From Micromonospora inositola (GTDB lineage Bacteria > Actinomycetota > Actinomycetes > Mycobacteriales > Micromonosporaceae), in the NCBI RefSeq assembly GCF_900090285.1, contig NZ_LT607754.1:5606001-5670000 (forward strand): a stretch of 64,000 nt of DNA, written 5' to 3'. Below, piece after piece: positions 15,120 through 24,777 of this stretch; the stretch's first letter is position 1; each line of letters starts with the position of its first letter. Both the position numbers and the translations under genes were made by a program. A model generated the notes under the pieces. The model was not told the DNA's origin and made no database searches. It saw nothing but the letters and a program-made list of their open reading frames with translations.

Positions 15120-15260
15120 CGGCTCGCGGTCCCCGCCCCCGGCGCGTACGACCACGCGGTGTCCCCGTCCGGCGTCATTGCCTGTGTCATCCCCGTTGCC
15201 TCTCCCTGACTTCAAAGCCTCGGGCTACTACCCTCGCAAACCAGGATCGAAACCGCGCAA

Positions 15261-15303
15261 AGGGGTCCCTTCCGGCGCGGCCGGCGCGCCGGAAGGGACC
15301 CCT
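15261..15303 (-). terminator. Strong hairpin terminator downstream of secA2
   Basis: AGGGGTCCCTTCCGGCGCG (15261-15279) pairs perfectly with 15285-15303 around a five-base loop, giving a 19-bp stem. It begins eight bases beyond the secA2 stop on the minus strand. The run of T is short, as usual for high-GC actinobacteria. It separates secA2 from the GAF-ANTAR gene. Confidence 0.85.
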
Positions 15304-15310
15304 GCGACGC

Positions 15311-17605
15311 TCAGCGGGAACCGGAGATGAGCCGCCGCCCGACGGAGGCGATCAACCGGTCCAGCTCCGAGCCGAACGGGTTGTCGTGCACCAGGTACGT
15401 CCAGGTGGCGCTCGGCCGGACCAGCTTCGAGGCGTCCGGCTCCCAGCCCTCCTCGAACTCGGTCTCCTCGAAGGTCGCGATGGTCCGCGTCTCGATCTCG
15501 GGGACCAGCGCGTTGAACGCGGGCACCGCGCTGCGGTGGAACTCGTCCAGCGGGTCGAGCCGGCCCAGCGCGCGCAGGTGCACGCCCTCCCGGACCTCGG
15601 AGAGCTCGGCCAGGTGGTCGGCCCAGAGCCGGTCCAGGTGGTAGAGGGCGATCGACCGGGCCGCGTCGGCGAGCAGGTCCTCGTCCATCTCGCCGGCCTT
15701 CTCCGGCACCCGCTCCAGCAGCATCAGCGCGGCGATGTCGCTGGTGAGCAGCCGCTCGCGCCGCTCGGCGAGGGCCTTGCGCTGCTGCTCGATCACCACG
15801 CTGTAGCGCCAGGTGTTGCGGTGGATCTCGTGGTTGACGCCCTCCGCGACCCGCTGGGCGTGCTCCACCGCGTAGTCCACCTGCGGGTCGGTGACCAGGC
15901 CGTCGGCGTTCATCCGCGGCGAGGCCGGGATGGCGTCGCCGGCGTGCCGGACCACCAGGTCGTCCTCCAGGCTGACGAAGAAGGCCGAGCCACCCGGGTC
16001 GCCCTGCCGGCCGGCCCGGCCGCGCAGCTGGTCGTCGACCCGGCGGCTGTCGTGGCGGCCGCTGCCCATCACGTACAGGCCACCCAGCTCGGCCACCCGC
16101 TCCCGGTCGGTCTGGTCGCTGCCGCCGAGCCGGATGTCGACGCCCCGGCCGGCCATCTGGGTGGAGACGGTCACCGCGCCGTACGCGCCGGCCTCGGCGA
16201 TGATCGCCGCCTCCTCGTCGTCGTTCTTTGCGTTGAGCACCACGCAGGGCACCCCCGCGGCCTGCAGCCCGGCGGCCAGCCCCTCGGACTCCTTCACGTC
16301 CAGGGTGCCGACCAGCACCGGCCGGCCCTGCTCGTGGCAGCGCTTGATCTCGTCGATCAGCGCCTCCTCCTTCTCGGCCCGGGTGGCGTAGATCCGGTCC
16401 GGCTCGTCCTCGCGGACGCACGGCGTGTTCGGCGGGATCACGGCCACCTCGAGGCCGAAGAACTCCCGCAGCTGGTCGCCGACGAGCACCGCGGTCGCGG
16501 TCATCCCGCAGACCGTCGGGTACAGCGCGATGTACGCCTGCACGGCGATGGTGCCGAGCACCTCGCCCTCGGCGGTCGCGTCCAGCCCCTCCTTAGCCTC
16601 GACCGCGGCCTGCAACCCGTCCGGCCAGCGGCGGCGCTGGGCGACCCGGCCGCGCATCTCGTCGATCAGCTCGACCGAGCCGTCCCGGACGATGTAGTCG
16701 ACGTCATGGTGCAGCAGGGCGTGCGCGTGCAACGCCACGTTCACCGCGGAGAGCTGCCCGACGTGCTCCTCGTCGTACAGGTCGATGCCGCCGAGCTTCG
16801 CCTCCATGGTGGCCAGGCCAGCCGCGGTGAAGGCGACGCTGCGGCCGTCCTCGGCGACGGTGTAGTGCTTGCCCTTGCGCAGCCCGCGCACCAGCGCGGC
16901 GGCGGCGTGCACCGGGTCCTGCTCGCCGGGGACCGCGCCGGCGAGGACCATCGGCACCCGGGCCTCGTCGATCAGGATCGAGTCGGCCTCGTCGACGATG
17001 GCGGTCCGCAGCGGCTGCTGGACCCGGTCGGCGATGTCGGTGACGAGCTGGTCGCGCAGGTAGTCGAAGCCGGCCTCGCTGACCGAGACGTAGGTGACGT
17101 CGCAGGCGTACGCGGCGCGCCGCTCCTCGGGGGTGGACGCCTCGTTGACCCAGCCGACAGTGAGCCCGAGCAGGGTGTAGACCGGGCTCATCCACTCGGC
17201 GTCGCGGCGGGCCAGGTAGTCGTTGACGGTGAGCACGTGGACCGGGCCGTTGCCCATCCGCACGTGCCCGTACGCGGCGATGGTGGCGGTGAGCGTCTTG
17301 CCCTCACCGGTGGCCATCTCGGCGACCTTGCCGGAGAGCAGCGCCATCGCGCCGAGCAGCTGCACGTCGTACGGCCGCTGGTCGAGGCCGCGGCGGGCGG
17401 CCTCCCGGCCGATCGCGCAGATCTCCTCGTACCCGGTGGCGGCGCCGGCGGCCTCGGTCAGCTCGGCGTCGTCGAGCCCCTTCAGCTCCTCCTCGCGCGC
17501 CTCGATGGCCGGCAGCAGCTTCTCCAGCGGGGCCAGCTCGACCGTCGTTCCCGGCCGCTGGAGGAACTGCCGGAACCTGCTCTTCAACCGTTGCGACACT
17601 CCCAT
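15311..17605 (-). CDS. secA2: Accessory Sec preprotein translocase ATPase SecA2
   Basis: This 764-aa SecA-type ATPase drives export through the Sec channel for a subset of proteins. Walker A is EMATGEGKT near residue 100, Walker B DEADSILIDEARVP, and TQMAGRGVDIRLGG and RDQLRGRAGRQGDPG-type motifs close the second nucleotide-binding fold. It ends at DRLIASVGRRLISG without the C-terminal linker and zinc-binding tail of housekeeping SecA1, and is shorter than SecA1 (over 900 aa), so SecA2 is the better call. The ATG at 17605 fits the conserved start; a TTG nine bases earlier is possible. A 19-bp terminator follows. The ABC exporter gene upstream is on the same strand, about 108 bases away. Confidence 0.92.
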   Translation of the reverse strand: MGVSQRLKSRFRQFLQRPGTTVELAPLEKLLPAIEAREEELKGLDDAELTEAAGAATGYEEICAIGREAARRGLDQRPYDVQLLGAMALLSGKVAEMATGEGKTLTATIAAYGHVRMGNGPVHVLTVNDYLARRDAEWMSPVYTLLGLTVGWVNEASTPEERRAAYACDVTYVSVSEAGFDYLRDQLVTDIADRVQQPLRTAIVDEADSILIDEARVPMVLAGAVPGEQDPVHAAAALVRGLRKGKHYTVAEDGRSVAFTAAGLATMEAKLGGIDLYDEEHVGQLSAVNVALHAHALLHHDVDYIVRDGSVELIDEMRGRVAQRRRWPDGLQAAVEAKEGLDATAEGEVLGTIAVQAYIALYPTVCGMTATAVLVGDQLREFFGLEVAVIPPNTPCVREDEPDRIYATRAEKEEALIDEIKRCHEQGRPVLVGTLDVKESEGLAAGLQAAGVPCVVLNAKNDDEEAAIIAEAGAYGAVTVSTQMAGRGVDIRLGGSDQTDRERVAELGGLYVMGSGRHDSRRVDDQLRGRAGRQGDPGGSAFFVSLEDDLVVRHAGDAIPASPRMNADGLVTDPQVDYAVEHAQRVAEGVNHEIHRNTWRYSVVIEQQRKALAERRERLLTSDIAALMLLERVPEKAGEMDEDLLADAARSIALYHLDRLWADHLAELSEVREGVHLRALGRLDPLDEFHRSAVPAFNALVPEIETRTIATFEETEFEEGWEPDASKLVRPSATWTYLVHDNPFGSELDRLIASVGRRLISGSR

Positions 17606-17713
17606 GAACGGCAACGGTACGCGAACCGAACCCGATTGTGCGGCCCGACCGGTCCGGGGCCGCCGGGGTGTCCGGATTCGGTCTCATCCGCCCAGCTCAG
17701 GGGCTTTTCGCGG

Positions 17714-19462
17714 TCAGCTGACGAGGAGCTGGTGGGTGGCGAGTTCGCGGTAGAGGGGGCTGGTCCCGGTCAGCTCGTCGTGGCTGCCGACGGCGACCAC
17801 CCGGCCGCCGTCGAGGACCACGATCTGGTCCGCGTCCACGACGGTGGAGAGGCGGTGCGCCACGATCAACAGGGTGCGCCGGACCGCCACCGCGTCGATG
17901 GCCCGCCGCAGCGCCGCCTCGTTGCGGGCGTCGAGGTTGCTGGTCGGCTCGTCGAGCAGCAGCACCGGCGGGCCGGCCAGCAGCGTCCGGGCGATGGCCA
18001 GCCGCTGCCGCTCGCCCCCGGAGAGCAGCACGCCGCCCTCACCGACCTGCACGCCCAGGCCCTCGGGCGCCCGCTCGGCCAGGTGCCCCAGGTTGACCTC
18101 GTCGAGGACGGCCCGGAGCCGGTCGTCCGGGGCGTCCGGCGCGGTGATCAGCAGGTTGTCCCGCAGCGTGCCGGCCAGCACCGGAGCCTCCTGCTCGACG
18201 TACCCGAGGCGGGCCCGCAGCGCGGCGCGGGGCAGGTCGCGCACGTCCACCCCGTCCAGGCGCAGGGTGCCCTCGGTGACCTCGTAGAAGCGTTCGACCA
18301 GGGCGAGCAGGGTCGACTTGCCGGCGCCGGAGGGGCCGACCAGGGCGGTCCGGGTGCCGGCCGGCACGGTGAAGCTCACCCCGTGCAGCACCGGCGGCCC
18401 GCCCGGGTAGCCGAACCCGACCCGGTCGAACTCGATCGCCGCCGGCCCGCCGACCGCCGGGGCCGCCGCCCGCCTGGGCCGCCGGTCGCCGGCTCCCTCC
18501 GCCGGTACGGCGAGGATCTCCTCGATCCGCGCGAGGGCCCCCAGCCCGCTCTGCAGCTGGGTGTACGCGTGCACCGCCTGCCCCAGCGGCAGCACCAGGA
18601 AGAACAGGAACATCACGAAGGCGACCAGGTCGCCGACGCTGATCGCCCCGGCGGCCACCCGGGCCCCGCCGACGGCCAGGACGAGCAGGAAGGCGCCCTG
18701 GAGGGTGACCGTGCTGGCCGGGCCGACCAGCGCCTGCACCCGGGCCACCCGCAGCCCCGCCGCGTACGCCTCGGCGGCGCTGCCGGCGACCGTGTCCGCC
18801 TCCCGCGCCTCGGCCCGACTGGCCCGGATGGTGCGGGCGGCCGAGATGGCCCGCTCGACGGCGGAGGTCATCTCGCCGACCCGTTCCTGGGCCCGGCGGG
18901 CCAGTCCGCGTACCCGGCGGGCGACGGTGAGGGCGAACCCGATGCCGACGCCGACGGCGGCCAGCGTCACCCCGAACAGCGGCGGGTCGAGCAACAGCAT
19001 CGCGGTCCCGGCGCCCAGCACCATCACGGCCCCGGTGACGGTCTCGAAGAGCCCGGAGGTGACCACCGCCCGCAGCAGGGTGGTGTCCGAGCCGACCCGG
19101 GAGAGCAGGTCGCCGGTGCGGCGGCGGTCGTACTCCGCGATCGGCAGCCGGAGCAGGTGCCCGGCGAGCCGGCGGCGGGTGCCCAGCACCAGCCCCTCCG
19201 CGGTCCGCTGCAGCAGGTAGTCGCGGAGCCCGCCGACCGCGGCGCCGGCCACCACGAGGGCCACCAGCGCGGCGACCAGCCCGGCGACCGGCCGGGCGGC
19301 GGTGACCCGGTCCAGCACCAGCCGGGTCAGCAGCGGCTGCCCGAGGGCCGCCCCGGCCCCGGCCAGCGACAGCGCGCCCACCACGGCGAGGGTGCCGCGG
19401 TGGGCGCGCAGGTACGGCAGCAGCGCGGCGAGCCCCGGTGGCCGGCCGGTGTCGATGGTCAT
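17714..19462 (-). CDS. ABC exporter, fused permease and ATP-binding protein
   Basis: This 582-aa half-transporter has six membrane helices in the first 320 residues and a C-terminal ATPase. Walker A is GPSGAGKSTLL, the signature LSGGERQRLAIA, Walker B PPVLLLDEPTSNLD and the switch His in VAHRLSTV. It belongs to the multidrug/lipid exporter group (ABCB-like) and should work as a homodimer, since no partner gene is adjacent. Substrate cannot be predicted. The upstream gene on the same strand is the zinc-type dehydrogenase (31 bases between its stop and this start), so co-transcription is likely. All conserved motifs are intact. Confidence 0.92.
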   Translation of the reverse strand: MTIDTGRPPGLAALLPYLRAHRGTLAVVGALSLAGAGAALGQPLLTRLVLDRVTAARPVAGLVAALVALVVAGAAVGGLRDYLLQRTAEGLVLGTRRRLAGHLLRLPIAEYDRRRTGDLLSRVGSDTTLLRAVVTSGLFETVTGAVMVLGAGTAMLLLDPPLFGVTLAAVGVGIGFALTVARRVRGLARRAQERVGEMTSAVERAISAARTIRASRAEAREADTVAGSAAEAYAAGLRVARVQALVGPASTVTLQGAFLLVLAVGGARVAAGAISVGDLVAFVMFLFFLVLPLGQAVHAYTQLQSGLGALARIEEILAVPAEGAGDRRPRRAAAPAVGGPAAIEFDRVGFGYPGGPPVLHGVSFTVPAGTRTALVGPSGAGKSTLLALVERFYEVTEGTLRLDGVDVRDLPRAALRARLGYVEQEAPVLAGTLRDNLLITAPDAPDDRLRAVLDEVNLGHLAERAPEGLGVQVGEGGVLLSGGERQRLAIARTLLAGPPVLLLDEPTSNLDARNEAALRRAIDAVAVRRTLLIVAHRLSTVVDADQIVVLDGGRVVAVGSHDELTGTSPLYRELATHQLLVS

Positions 19463-19492
19463 GCCAGCACCGTATCCGGCGCCGCCCAGCCG

Positions 19493-20581
19493 TCAGCCCG
19501 TGAGCACGACCTGCAACTCGGACCGGCGCCGCTCGGCCAGATCGGTCAGTAGCGCCGGCGCCTCCTCGAACGGCACCACCGCCGAGACCAGATGCTTGCG
19601 GATCAGGTCGCCGTACTGCCGGAGCAGCTCGATGGTCTCCGCGGAGAGCCGCTCCCGGTCCCAGGTCGGGGTGAGCCCGCGCGGCACCCGCCCGATCTGG
19701 GCGCAGCGCAGCGACAGGCCGTTGTGGTGGAACTCCTCGCCGAGCCGGACCTCGTCGGCACCCGCCTGGTAGAAGGCCAGGTCGATGACCGTGCCCTGGG
19801 GGCGGAGCAGACGCAGCGCGAGGTGCAGCGCCCAGGCCTGACCCCGGCACTGGAACACCACGTCGGCGCCGCGGTCGCCGGCGGAGTGGTTCCACCGGGT
19901 CTTGAGCACCAGCGCCGGGTCGTCGGCCTCCGGGTCGAGGGTCTCCAGGCCGAGCGCCTCGGCCACCTCCCGCCGCTGCGGGGTCGGGTCCAGCACCACC
20001 ACCGAGGCGGCCCCGTGCCGCCTCGCGAGCAGCGCGGTGAGCAGGGCGACGACGCCGCTGCCGACGACCGCGACCCGGCGGCCGCGCACGCCGTCGCCGA
20101 GCGAGCGCACGTCGGTGCCACACAGGTCGGCGGCGGCGTGCAGCAGGCCGTTGGCGCAGATCGGACCCATGTGCGCGACGTAGATGCCGAGCAGCGGGTC
20201 CAGGTCCTCGGGCAGCGGCACGAAGCGTTCGGCGACCGGGTCGGCGACGTACCCGGTGCGGTGGCCGTAGGTCATGGCGCCCACGGTCCCCACCCCGATC
20301 GCCGGGGTCCGGCTCTCCGCCACCCGGCCCACCTGCATGTAGCCGAGCCGGTCCACCGGGTAGGGCGTGCTCGCCTTCCCGGGCTGGAACAGGCCCAGGT
20401 CGGCGTTCCAGGTGACGTTGAGGTAGGGGTTGGTGCCCTTGACGTAGCTCAGTTCGGTGCCGGCGGAGACGCCGCTGTAAAGGGTCTCCACCCGGAACGT
20501 GCCGTCCCGCAGCTCGGCGGCGTCCCGCTCGACCAGCTCCACCCGCCCGGGGCCGCTGACCACCACGACCTTGTCACGCAT
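19493..20581 (-). CDS. Medium-chain dehydrogenase/reductase (threonine dehydrogenase-like)
   Basis: The 362-aa protein belongs to the MDR superfamily, with an N-terminal GroES-like domain (ETLYSGVSAGTELSYVKG) and a Rossmann domain around RRVAVVGSGVVALLTALLARRHGA that binds NAD(P). The classical catalytic zinc Cys of alcohol dehydrogenases is not evident: the usual GVCG/CGTD region reads YSGVSAGTE. The gene overlaps by eight bases the end of a Gfo/Idh/MocA oxidoreductase, and such pairs often act in sugar or cyclitol modification. The family in NCBI-style annotation would be zinc-binding alcohol dehydrogenase-like. The actual substrate is not predictable. Confidence 0.87.
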   Translation of the reverse strand: MRDKVVVVSGPGRVELVERDAAELRDGTFRVETLYSGVSAGTELSYVKGTNPYLNVTWNADLGLFQPGKASTPYPVDRLGYMQVGRVAESRTPAIGVGTVGAMTYGHRTGYVADPVAERFVPLPEDLDPLLGIYVAHMGPICANGLLHAAADLCGTDVRSLGDGVRGRRVAVVGSGVVALLTALLARRHGAASVVVLDPTPQRREVAEALGLETLDPEADDPALVLKTRWNHSAGDRGADVVFQCRGQAWALHLALRLLRPQGTVIDLAFYQAGADEVRLGEEFHHNGLSLRCAQIGRVPRGLTPTWDRERLSAETIELLRQYGDLIRKHLVSAVVPFEEAPALLTDLAERRRSELQVVLTG

Positions 20582-21605
20582 CGACGGTCACCCCCGCCGG
20601 CGGGGCGTCCGCCACAGCCGTCCGGGGCCGCGCGGCCGGCCCGGTGGGCAGCGACACGCTGCGGCCGGTCCGGGCGGACTCGGCCACGGCGAGGGCCAGC
20701 CGCTGGGTGCGCAGGGCCTCCGCGTACGGGACACGGACGTCGTCGCCGACCCCCCGCACCGCGTCGACGAAGGCCCGGTCGACGGCCGCCCGAGCGCCGT
20801 CCGGGTCGCCGGGCAGGTGCCGCTCGCCGTCCGCGTCGCAGATGGTCAGGCCGTCCTCGGCCAGCGACAGCGCCAGCCCGTCGGCGAGGATCTCCACGCC
20901 GGCCCGGTGCTTCCAGCCCAGCACGCACGCCGCGGCGAGCGTGCCGACAGCGCCGCCCTCGAAACGCAGCGTCGCCGCGGTGACCGAGTCGATGTCGGCG
21001 CCGTCGACCGGCGGCGGGGCTCCGTCGCCGTACGCGGTCACCTCGGTGGCCTCGCCGACCAGCGCGCGGATCAGGTCGAGCACGTGCGCGGCCTGCTCGA
21101 CCACCGGGCCGCCGGAGCGGTCCCGCCGGGCCCACCAGGCCACCGGCGGCACCTTGTCCAGCCAGGCGCCGTTGACCATCCGCACCGGACGATCGGCGAG
21201 CAGTTCCCGGGCCTGCTCGACCACGTGCAGGTAGCGCCAGTGGTGGCCGACCGCGGTGAGCAGCTGCCGTCGCTCCACCAGCTCGGCGATCCGCTCCGCG
21301 GTCTCCAGGTCCACCGCGACCGGCTTCTCCACGAACATCGGCACGCCGGCGGCGATCACCGCCTCCTCGACCGGCCCGTGCGCGAACGGCGGCACGCAGA
21401 CGTACACGGCGTCCGGACCGGCGGCGAGCAGCTCGTCCACGTCGACGAAGGCACGGGCGCCGTGCGTCCCGGCCAGCGCCTCCGCCGCGTCCCGGGTCAC
21501 GTCGGTCACCCCGAGCAGTTCCACGTCCTCGAAGCCGGTCAACACCCGGGCGTGGCGTTGCGCCACCCCGCCGGCTCCTACCAGTCCCACCCGGCACACG
21601 CGCAT
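20574..21605 (-). CDS. Gfo/Idh/MocA family NAD(P)-dependent oxidoreductase
   Basis: This 343-aa protein starts at the ATG at 21605 with a Rossmann nucleotide-binding loop, VGLVGAGGVAQRHARVL. The catalytic-type motif FVEKPVAVDLETAERI carries the conserved Glu-Lys-Pro of the family, and VGHHWRYLHVVEQARELL the His-containing loop. Members oxidise or reduce sugars, inositols and related polyols. Its stop overlaps the start of the downstream MDR dehydrogenase by eight bases, so the two are translationally coupled. It is divergent from gpgS across a 217-bp region, which hints at a link to sugar or glucosylglycerate metabolism. That link is inference only. Confidence 0.9.
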   Translation of the reverse strand: MRVCRVGLVGAGGVAQRHARVLTGFEDVELLGVTDVTRDAAEALAGTHGARAFVDVDELLAAGPDAVYVCVPPFAHGPVEEAVIAAGVPMFVEKPVAVDLETAERIAELVERRQLLTAVGHHWRYLHVVEQARELLADRPVRMVNGAWLDKVPPVAWWARRDRSGGPVVEQAAHVLDLIRALVGEATEVTAYGDGAPPPVDGADIDSVTAATLRFEGGAVGTLAAACVLGWKHRAGVEILADGLALSLAEDGLTICDADGERHLPGDPDGARAAVDRAFVDAVRGVGDDVRVPYAEALRTQRLALAVAESARTGRSVSLPTGPAARPRTAVADAPPAGVTVDA

Positions 21606-21822
21606 TCCACAGACCCTCTCGCCGCGGTTTTCCGCCTACCCGGACAGCTCTCCCCCTGCCGGCACTCCACCAAACCCGGCGGGTGCGCAATCAGACGTTC
21701 ACCCGTCGGGAACCCGCCGGTGCCCGGGACGTGATCAGGCTGTTAGGCATGATCCGGTTAGCGCGGGGCAGGTACTGGGAAAGCCAGTTCCCGCGTTTCC
21801 GCCACGACCTGGGGGTGTGCCC

Positions 21823-22836
21823 GTGCGGGATACAGAATCGATCGTCTCACCAGTGGTGGAGGCCTGGGCCACCTACCGCACCACGTCGGCCAACGACTGG
21901 CCGGCCCGCCGGCTGCTGCGGGCCAAGGGCGACAGCCGGGTCAGCGTGGTGCTGCCGGCCCGCAACGAGGAGGCCACCGTCGGCGCGATCGTGTCGACGA
22001 TCCGCGAGCACCTGATGGACCGGCTCCCCCTGGTCGACGAGCTGATCGTGGTCGACTCCCGGTCGACCGACCGGACCGCCCAGGTGGCGCGGGCCGCCGG
22101 GGCCGAGGTGGTCAGCCAGGACGCGATGACCCGGGGCCTGCCGCAGTTGACCGGCAAGGGCGACGCGCTCTGGGCCGGACTGGCCGCCGCCGAGGGTGAC
22201 GTGGTCGCCTTCGTCGACGCCGACCTGCGCGAGTTCCGGCCGCACTTCGTCACCGGACTGATCGGCCCGCTGCTGACCGACCCGTCGGTCGACTTCGTCA
22301 AGGGCTTCTACCACCGGCCGTTGGTCGGCGCGACCAGCGTGGAGGCCGACGGCGGTGGCCGGGTGACCGAGCTGATGGCCCGGCCGCTGCTCAACCTCTT
22401 CTGGCCGGAGCTGGCCGGCTTCGTGCAGCCCCTCGCGGGCGAGTACGCCGGCCGCCGGGACGTGCTGGAGCAGGTGCCGTTCGTCTCCGGTTACGGGGTG
22501 GAGACGGCGATGCTGATCGACCTGCTGGAGCTGGTCGGCCTGGACGCGCTGGCCCAGGTGGACCTCGGTGAGCGCAAGCACCGCCACCAGGACACCGCGG
22601 CGCTGGGCCGGATGTCCGCCCAGATCATGTTGACCGCCTGGTCCCGCCTGCAGCGCCGGGGCTGGGCCAGCCCGGGTACCACGCCGGCCGCCCTGCTCAC
22701 CCAGTTCCGGCGCGGCGGCTCCGAGGCGCTGCCCAACCTGGACCGCGAGATCGTGGTCAGCGACGTCTCGATCGAGGAGCGCCCGCCGCTGGCGCAGCTG
22801 CGGCACCGGGTGCCGCGGCGCAGGGTGGCGGCGTGA
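21823..22836 (+). CDS. gpgS: Glucosyl-3-phosphoglycerate synthase
   Basis: The 337-aa GT2/GT81-type glycosyltransferase transfers glucose from a nucleotide sugar to 3-phosphoglycerate, the first step towards glucosylglycerate and, in mycobacteria, methylglucose lipopolysaccharides. Diagnostic segments are SVVLPARNEEATVGAIV, the DxD metal site in VVAFVDADLREFRPH, VKGFYHRP, the conserved QPLAGEYAGRR and VDLGERKHRHQDT near the end. A GTG at 21823 behind GGGGG was chosen; a GTG six bases earlier also fits. A GT4 glycosyltransferase gene follows 130 bases later on the same strand. The residues and order are those of GpgS, so confidence is high. Confidence 0.88.
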   Translation: MRDTESIVSPVVEAWATYRTTSANDWPARRLLRAKGDSRVSVVLPARNEEATVGAIVSTIREHLMDRLPLVDELIVVDSRSTDRTAQVARAAGAEVVSQDAMTRGLPQLTGKGDALWAGLAAAEGDVVAFVDADLREFRPHFVTGLIGPLLTDPSVDFVKGFYHRPLVGATSVEADGGGRVTELMARPLLNLFWPELAGFVQPLAGEYAGRRDVLEQVPFVSGYGVETAMLIDLLELVGLDALAQVDLGERKHRHQDTAALGRMSAQIMLTAWSRLQRRGWASPGTTPAALLTQFRRGGSEALPNLDREIVVSDVSIEERPPLAQLRHRVPRRRVAA

Positions 22837-22966
22837 GGCCGCCGGCCGACGGTGGCGACGGCCGGTCCGGGCGACCGGCACGCAGCGGTGACGACCGGCC
22901 CGCGGGGCCGGTCGCTGGCACGCGGAGGGCCGACGGGGGCGCCGCCGAGGGAAGGAACCCGACACG

Positions 22967-24121
22967 ATGAGCCTCACCGTCCTGATGAACGCCGGCCCCT
23001 GGTTGTCCGTGCCGCCCCCCGGCTACGGCGGGATCGAGAACGTGGTGGCGACCCTGGTGCCCGAGCTGCGCCGGCTCGGCGTCCGGGTGGTGCTGGCCTC
23101 GGTGGAGAGCAGCACCCTGCCGGTCGACGAGAAGATCTCGGTCTTCCCGGACGGCCAGTTCCACGCCCTGCAGCGGCCGTACAACCAGGTCTGCGGGGTC
23201 TCCCAGGCGCACCTGAACGGGGTGGTGCGCGCGCTGCACACCCGTGACGACATCGATCTGGTGCACGACCACGTGGAGGCGGTCGGGCTGGCCACCATGG
23301 CCGCGATGGGCCCGGACGCCCCGCCGGCGCTGCACACCCTGCACTGGGACCTGGCGAAGCACCCGGAGCTCTACGGCAACCTGGACGGCGGCGACCGGGT
23401 TCGGGTCAACGGCGTCTCCGCCTCGCAGCTGGCCCGCGCCCCGCAGGCACTGCGGGACCACTCGGTGGGGCACGTGCACCTGTCCACCCCGCTCGCGGTC
23501 GACGCGGACCGCCGGGCCCCCGTCGACAAGGGCGACCACGTGATCATTCTGGGCCGGATCAACCCGGGCAAGGGGCAGGACCTGGGCGCCCGGCTCGCCC
23601 AGCAGGTGGGCTTCCCGCTGGTGCTGGCCGGCCCGGTCGGGCCGTACCACCGGCCGGAGGACCTGGCCGCGGCCGGCGACGAGGCCCGGCAGAACCCGGA
23701 CGTGCGGTTCTTCTACGACCAGGTGGCCCCGCACGTCGACGGCGACCTGGTCCGCTGGGTCGGCACGGTCGCCGGCCAGGAGCGCGACGACCTGCTGGCC
23801 GGCGCCCGCGCCTCGCTCTTCCCGCTGCGCTGGGAGGAGCCCGGCGGCACCGCCGTGGTCGAGTCCCTCGCCCTGGGTACGCCGGTGGTCTCCACCGCGC
23901 GCGGCTGCCTGCCCGAACTGATCGAACACGGGCGCACCGGACTGCTCACCACCGACGAGGAGGAGCTGGGCGAGCTGGTGCTGGCCGCCGGTCTGCTGGA
24001 GCCGGACGAGTGCCGCCGGGAGGCGGCCGCCCGGTTCACCCCGGCGATGATGGCGGAGCGGTACGTCGGGCTGTACGAGCGGGTCCGGCAGCTCGCCGCC
24101 CGCCCCCTGCTGCCGGCCTGA
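22967..24121 (+). CDS. GT4-family glycosyltransferase
   Basis: The 384-aa protein has GT-B fold features: an acceptor-side PPPGYGGIENVVATLVPELRRLG, DLVHDHVEAVGLATMAAM, the middle ILGRINPGKGQDLGARLAQQ phosphate-binding region and a donor-side EEPGGTAVVESLALGTPVVST with the E-x7-E motif. Such GT4 enzymes use nucleotide-activated sugars; acceptors vary widely. It is the gene after gpgS on the same strand, so an acceptor in the glucosylglycerate or glucan pathway is plausible but unproven. It starts at the ATG at 22967 after GGAAGGA. There are no membrane segments and no signal peptide. Confidence 0.87.
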   Translation: MSLTVLMNAGPWLSVPPPGYGGIENVVATLVPELRRLGVRVVLASVESSTLPVDEKISVFPDGQFHALQRPYNQVCGVSQAHLNGVVRALHTRDDIDLVHDHVEAVGLATMAAMGPDAPPALHTLHWDLAKHPELYGNLDGGDRVRVNGVSASQLARAPQALRDHSVGHVHLSTPLAVDADRRAPVDKGDHVIILGRINPGKGQDLGARLAQQVGFPLVLAGPVGPYHRPEDLAAAGDEARQNPDVRFFYDQVAPHVDGDLVRWVGTVAGQERDDLLAGARASLFPLRWEEPGGTAVVESLALGTPVVSTARGCLPELIEHGRTGLLTTDEEELGELVLAAGLLEPDECRREAAARFTPAMMAERYVGLYERVRQLAARPLLPA

Positions 24122-24224
24122 GCGCCGTTGCCGGCCTGGCCGCACCGTGAGGGGTGGCCGGGCCGGCGTTTGCCGCCCGCCGGAACGGGAAACCACGCCG
24201 TCCGTTCCAGGGTGAGGAGACGTC

Positions 24225-24689
24225 GTGACGAACTCGATGGCCCACTCCCGGGGCCGACGCAACCCGGCCGACGGCCGCGCCCCGGTACGTCGGGCGGCGG
24301 CCGCGGCCGGCGTGGTCCTCCTGATCGTCGGGGTGCTCGGCTTCATACCCGGGATCACCAGCAACTTCGACGACCTGTACTTCGCCGGCCACGAATCGGA
24401 CGCGAAGCTGCTCGGCCTGTTCCAGGTCTCGGTGCTGCACAACATCGTGCACCTGCTCTACGGCATCGCCGGCCTGGCGCTGTCCCGCACGGTCTCCGGC
24501 GCCCGGACGTACCTGATCGGCGGCGGCGCCATCTATCTGGTGCTCTGGCTCTACGGCGTGGTGGTCGACCACTCCAGCGGCGCGAACTTCATCCCGGTCA
24601 ACGGCGCCGACGACTGGCTCCACCTCTTCCTCGGGATCGGCATGATCGCCCTCGGCCTGGTCACCACGCGTGGCCTGGGTCGCCGCTGA
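24225..24689 (+). CDS. DUF4383 family membrane protein
   Basis: This 154-aa protein starts at the GTG at 24225 behind GTGAGGAG. It has four hydrophobic segments and the family motif VSVLHNIVHLLYGIAGLALSRT, plus DDWLHLFLGIGMIALGL, both typical of DUF4383. The paired His residues in LHNIVHLL and WLHL are conserved and may be functional, but no role is established. Actinobacteria often carry several copies. It is encoded between the GT4 gene and the STAS-HATPase fusion. Confidence 0.87.
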   Translation: MTNSMAHSRGRRNPADGRAPVRRAAAAAGVVLLIVGVLGFIPGITSNFDDLYFAGHESDAKLLGLFQVSVLHNIVHLLYGIAGLALSRTVSGARTYLIGGGAIYLVLWLYGVVVDHSSGANFIPVNGADDWLHLFLGIGMIALGLVTTRGLGRR

Positions 24690-24777
24690 CCAGGCCTGGG
24701 TGGGCGGCTGGTCCGGTTTGACCGGGCTGCGCGGCGGGTAGTTGGCAGGTCCGCGACGAGACGGAATCGAGGGGCTC

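Noticed and set aside
15059..19552. A 1497-codon open frame on the plus strand opposite secA2 and the ABC exporter
   Set aside because: It is the antisense shadow of two well-identified genes; high GC removes stop codons, and its product is low-complexity with no domain.
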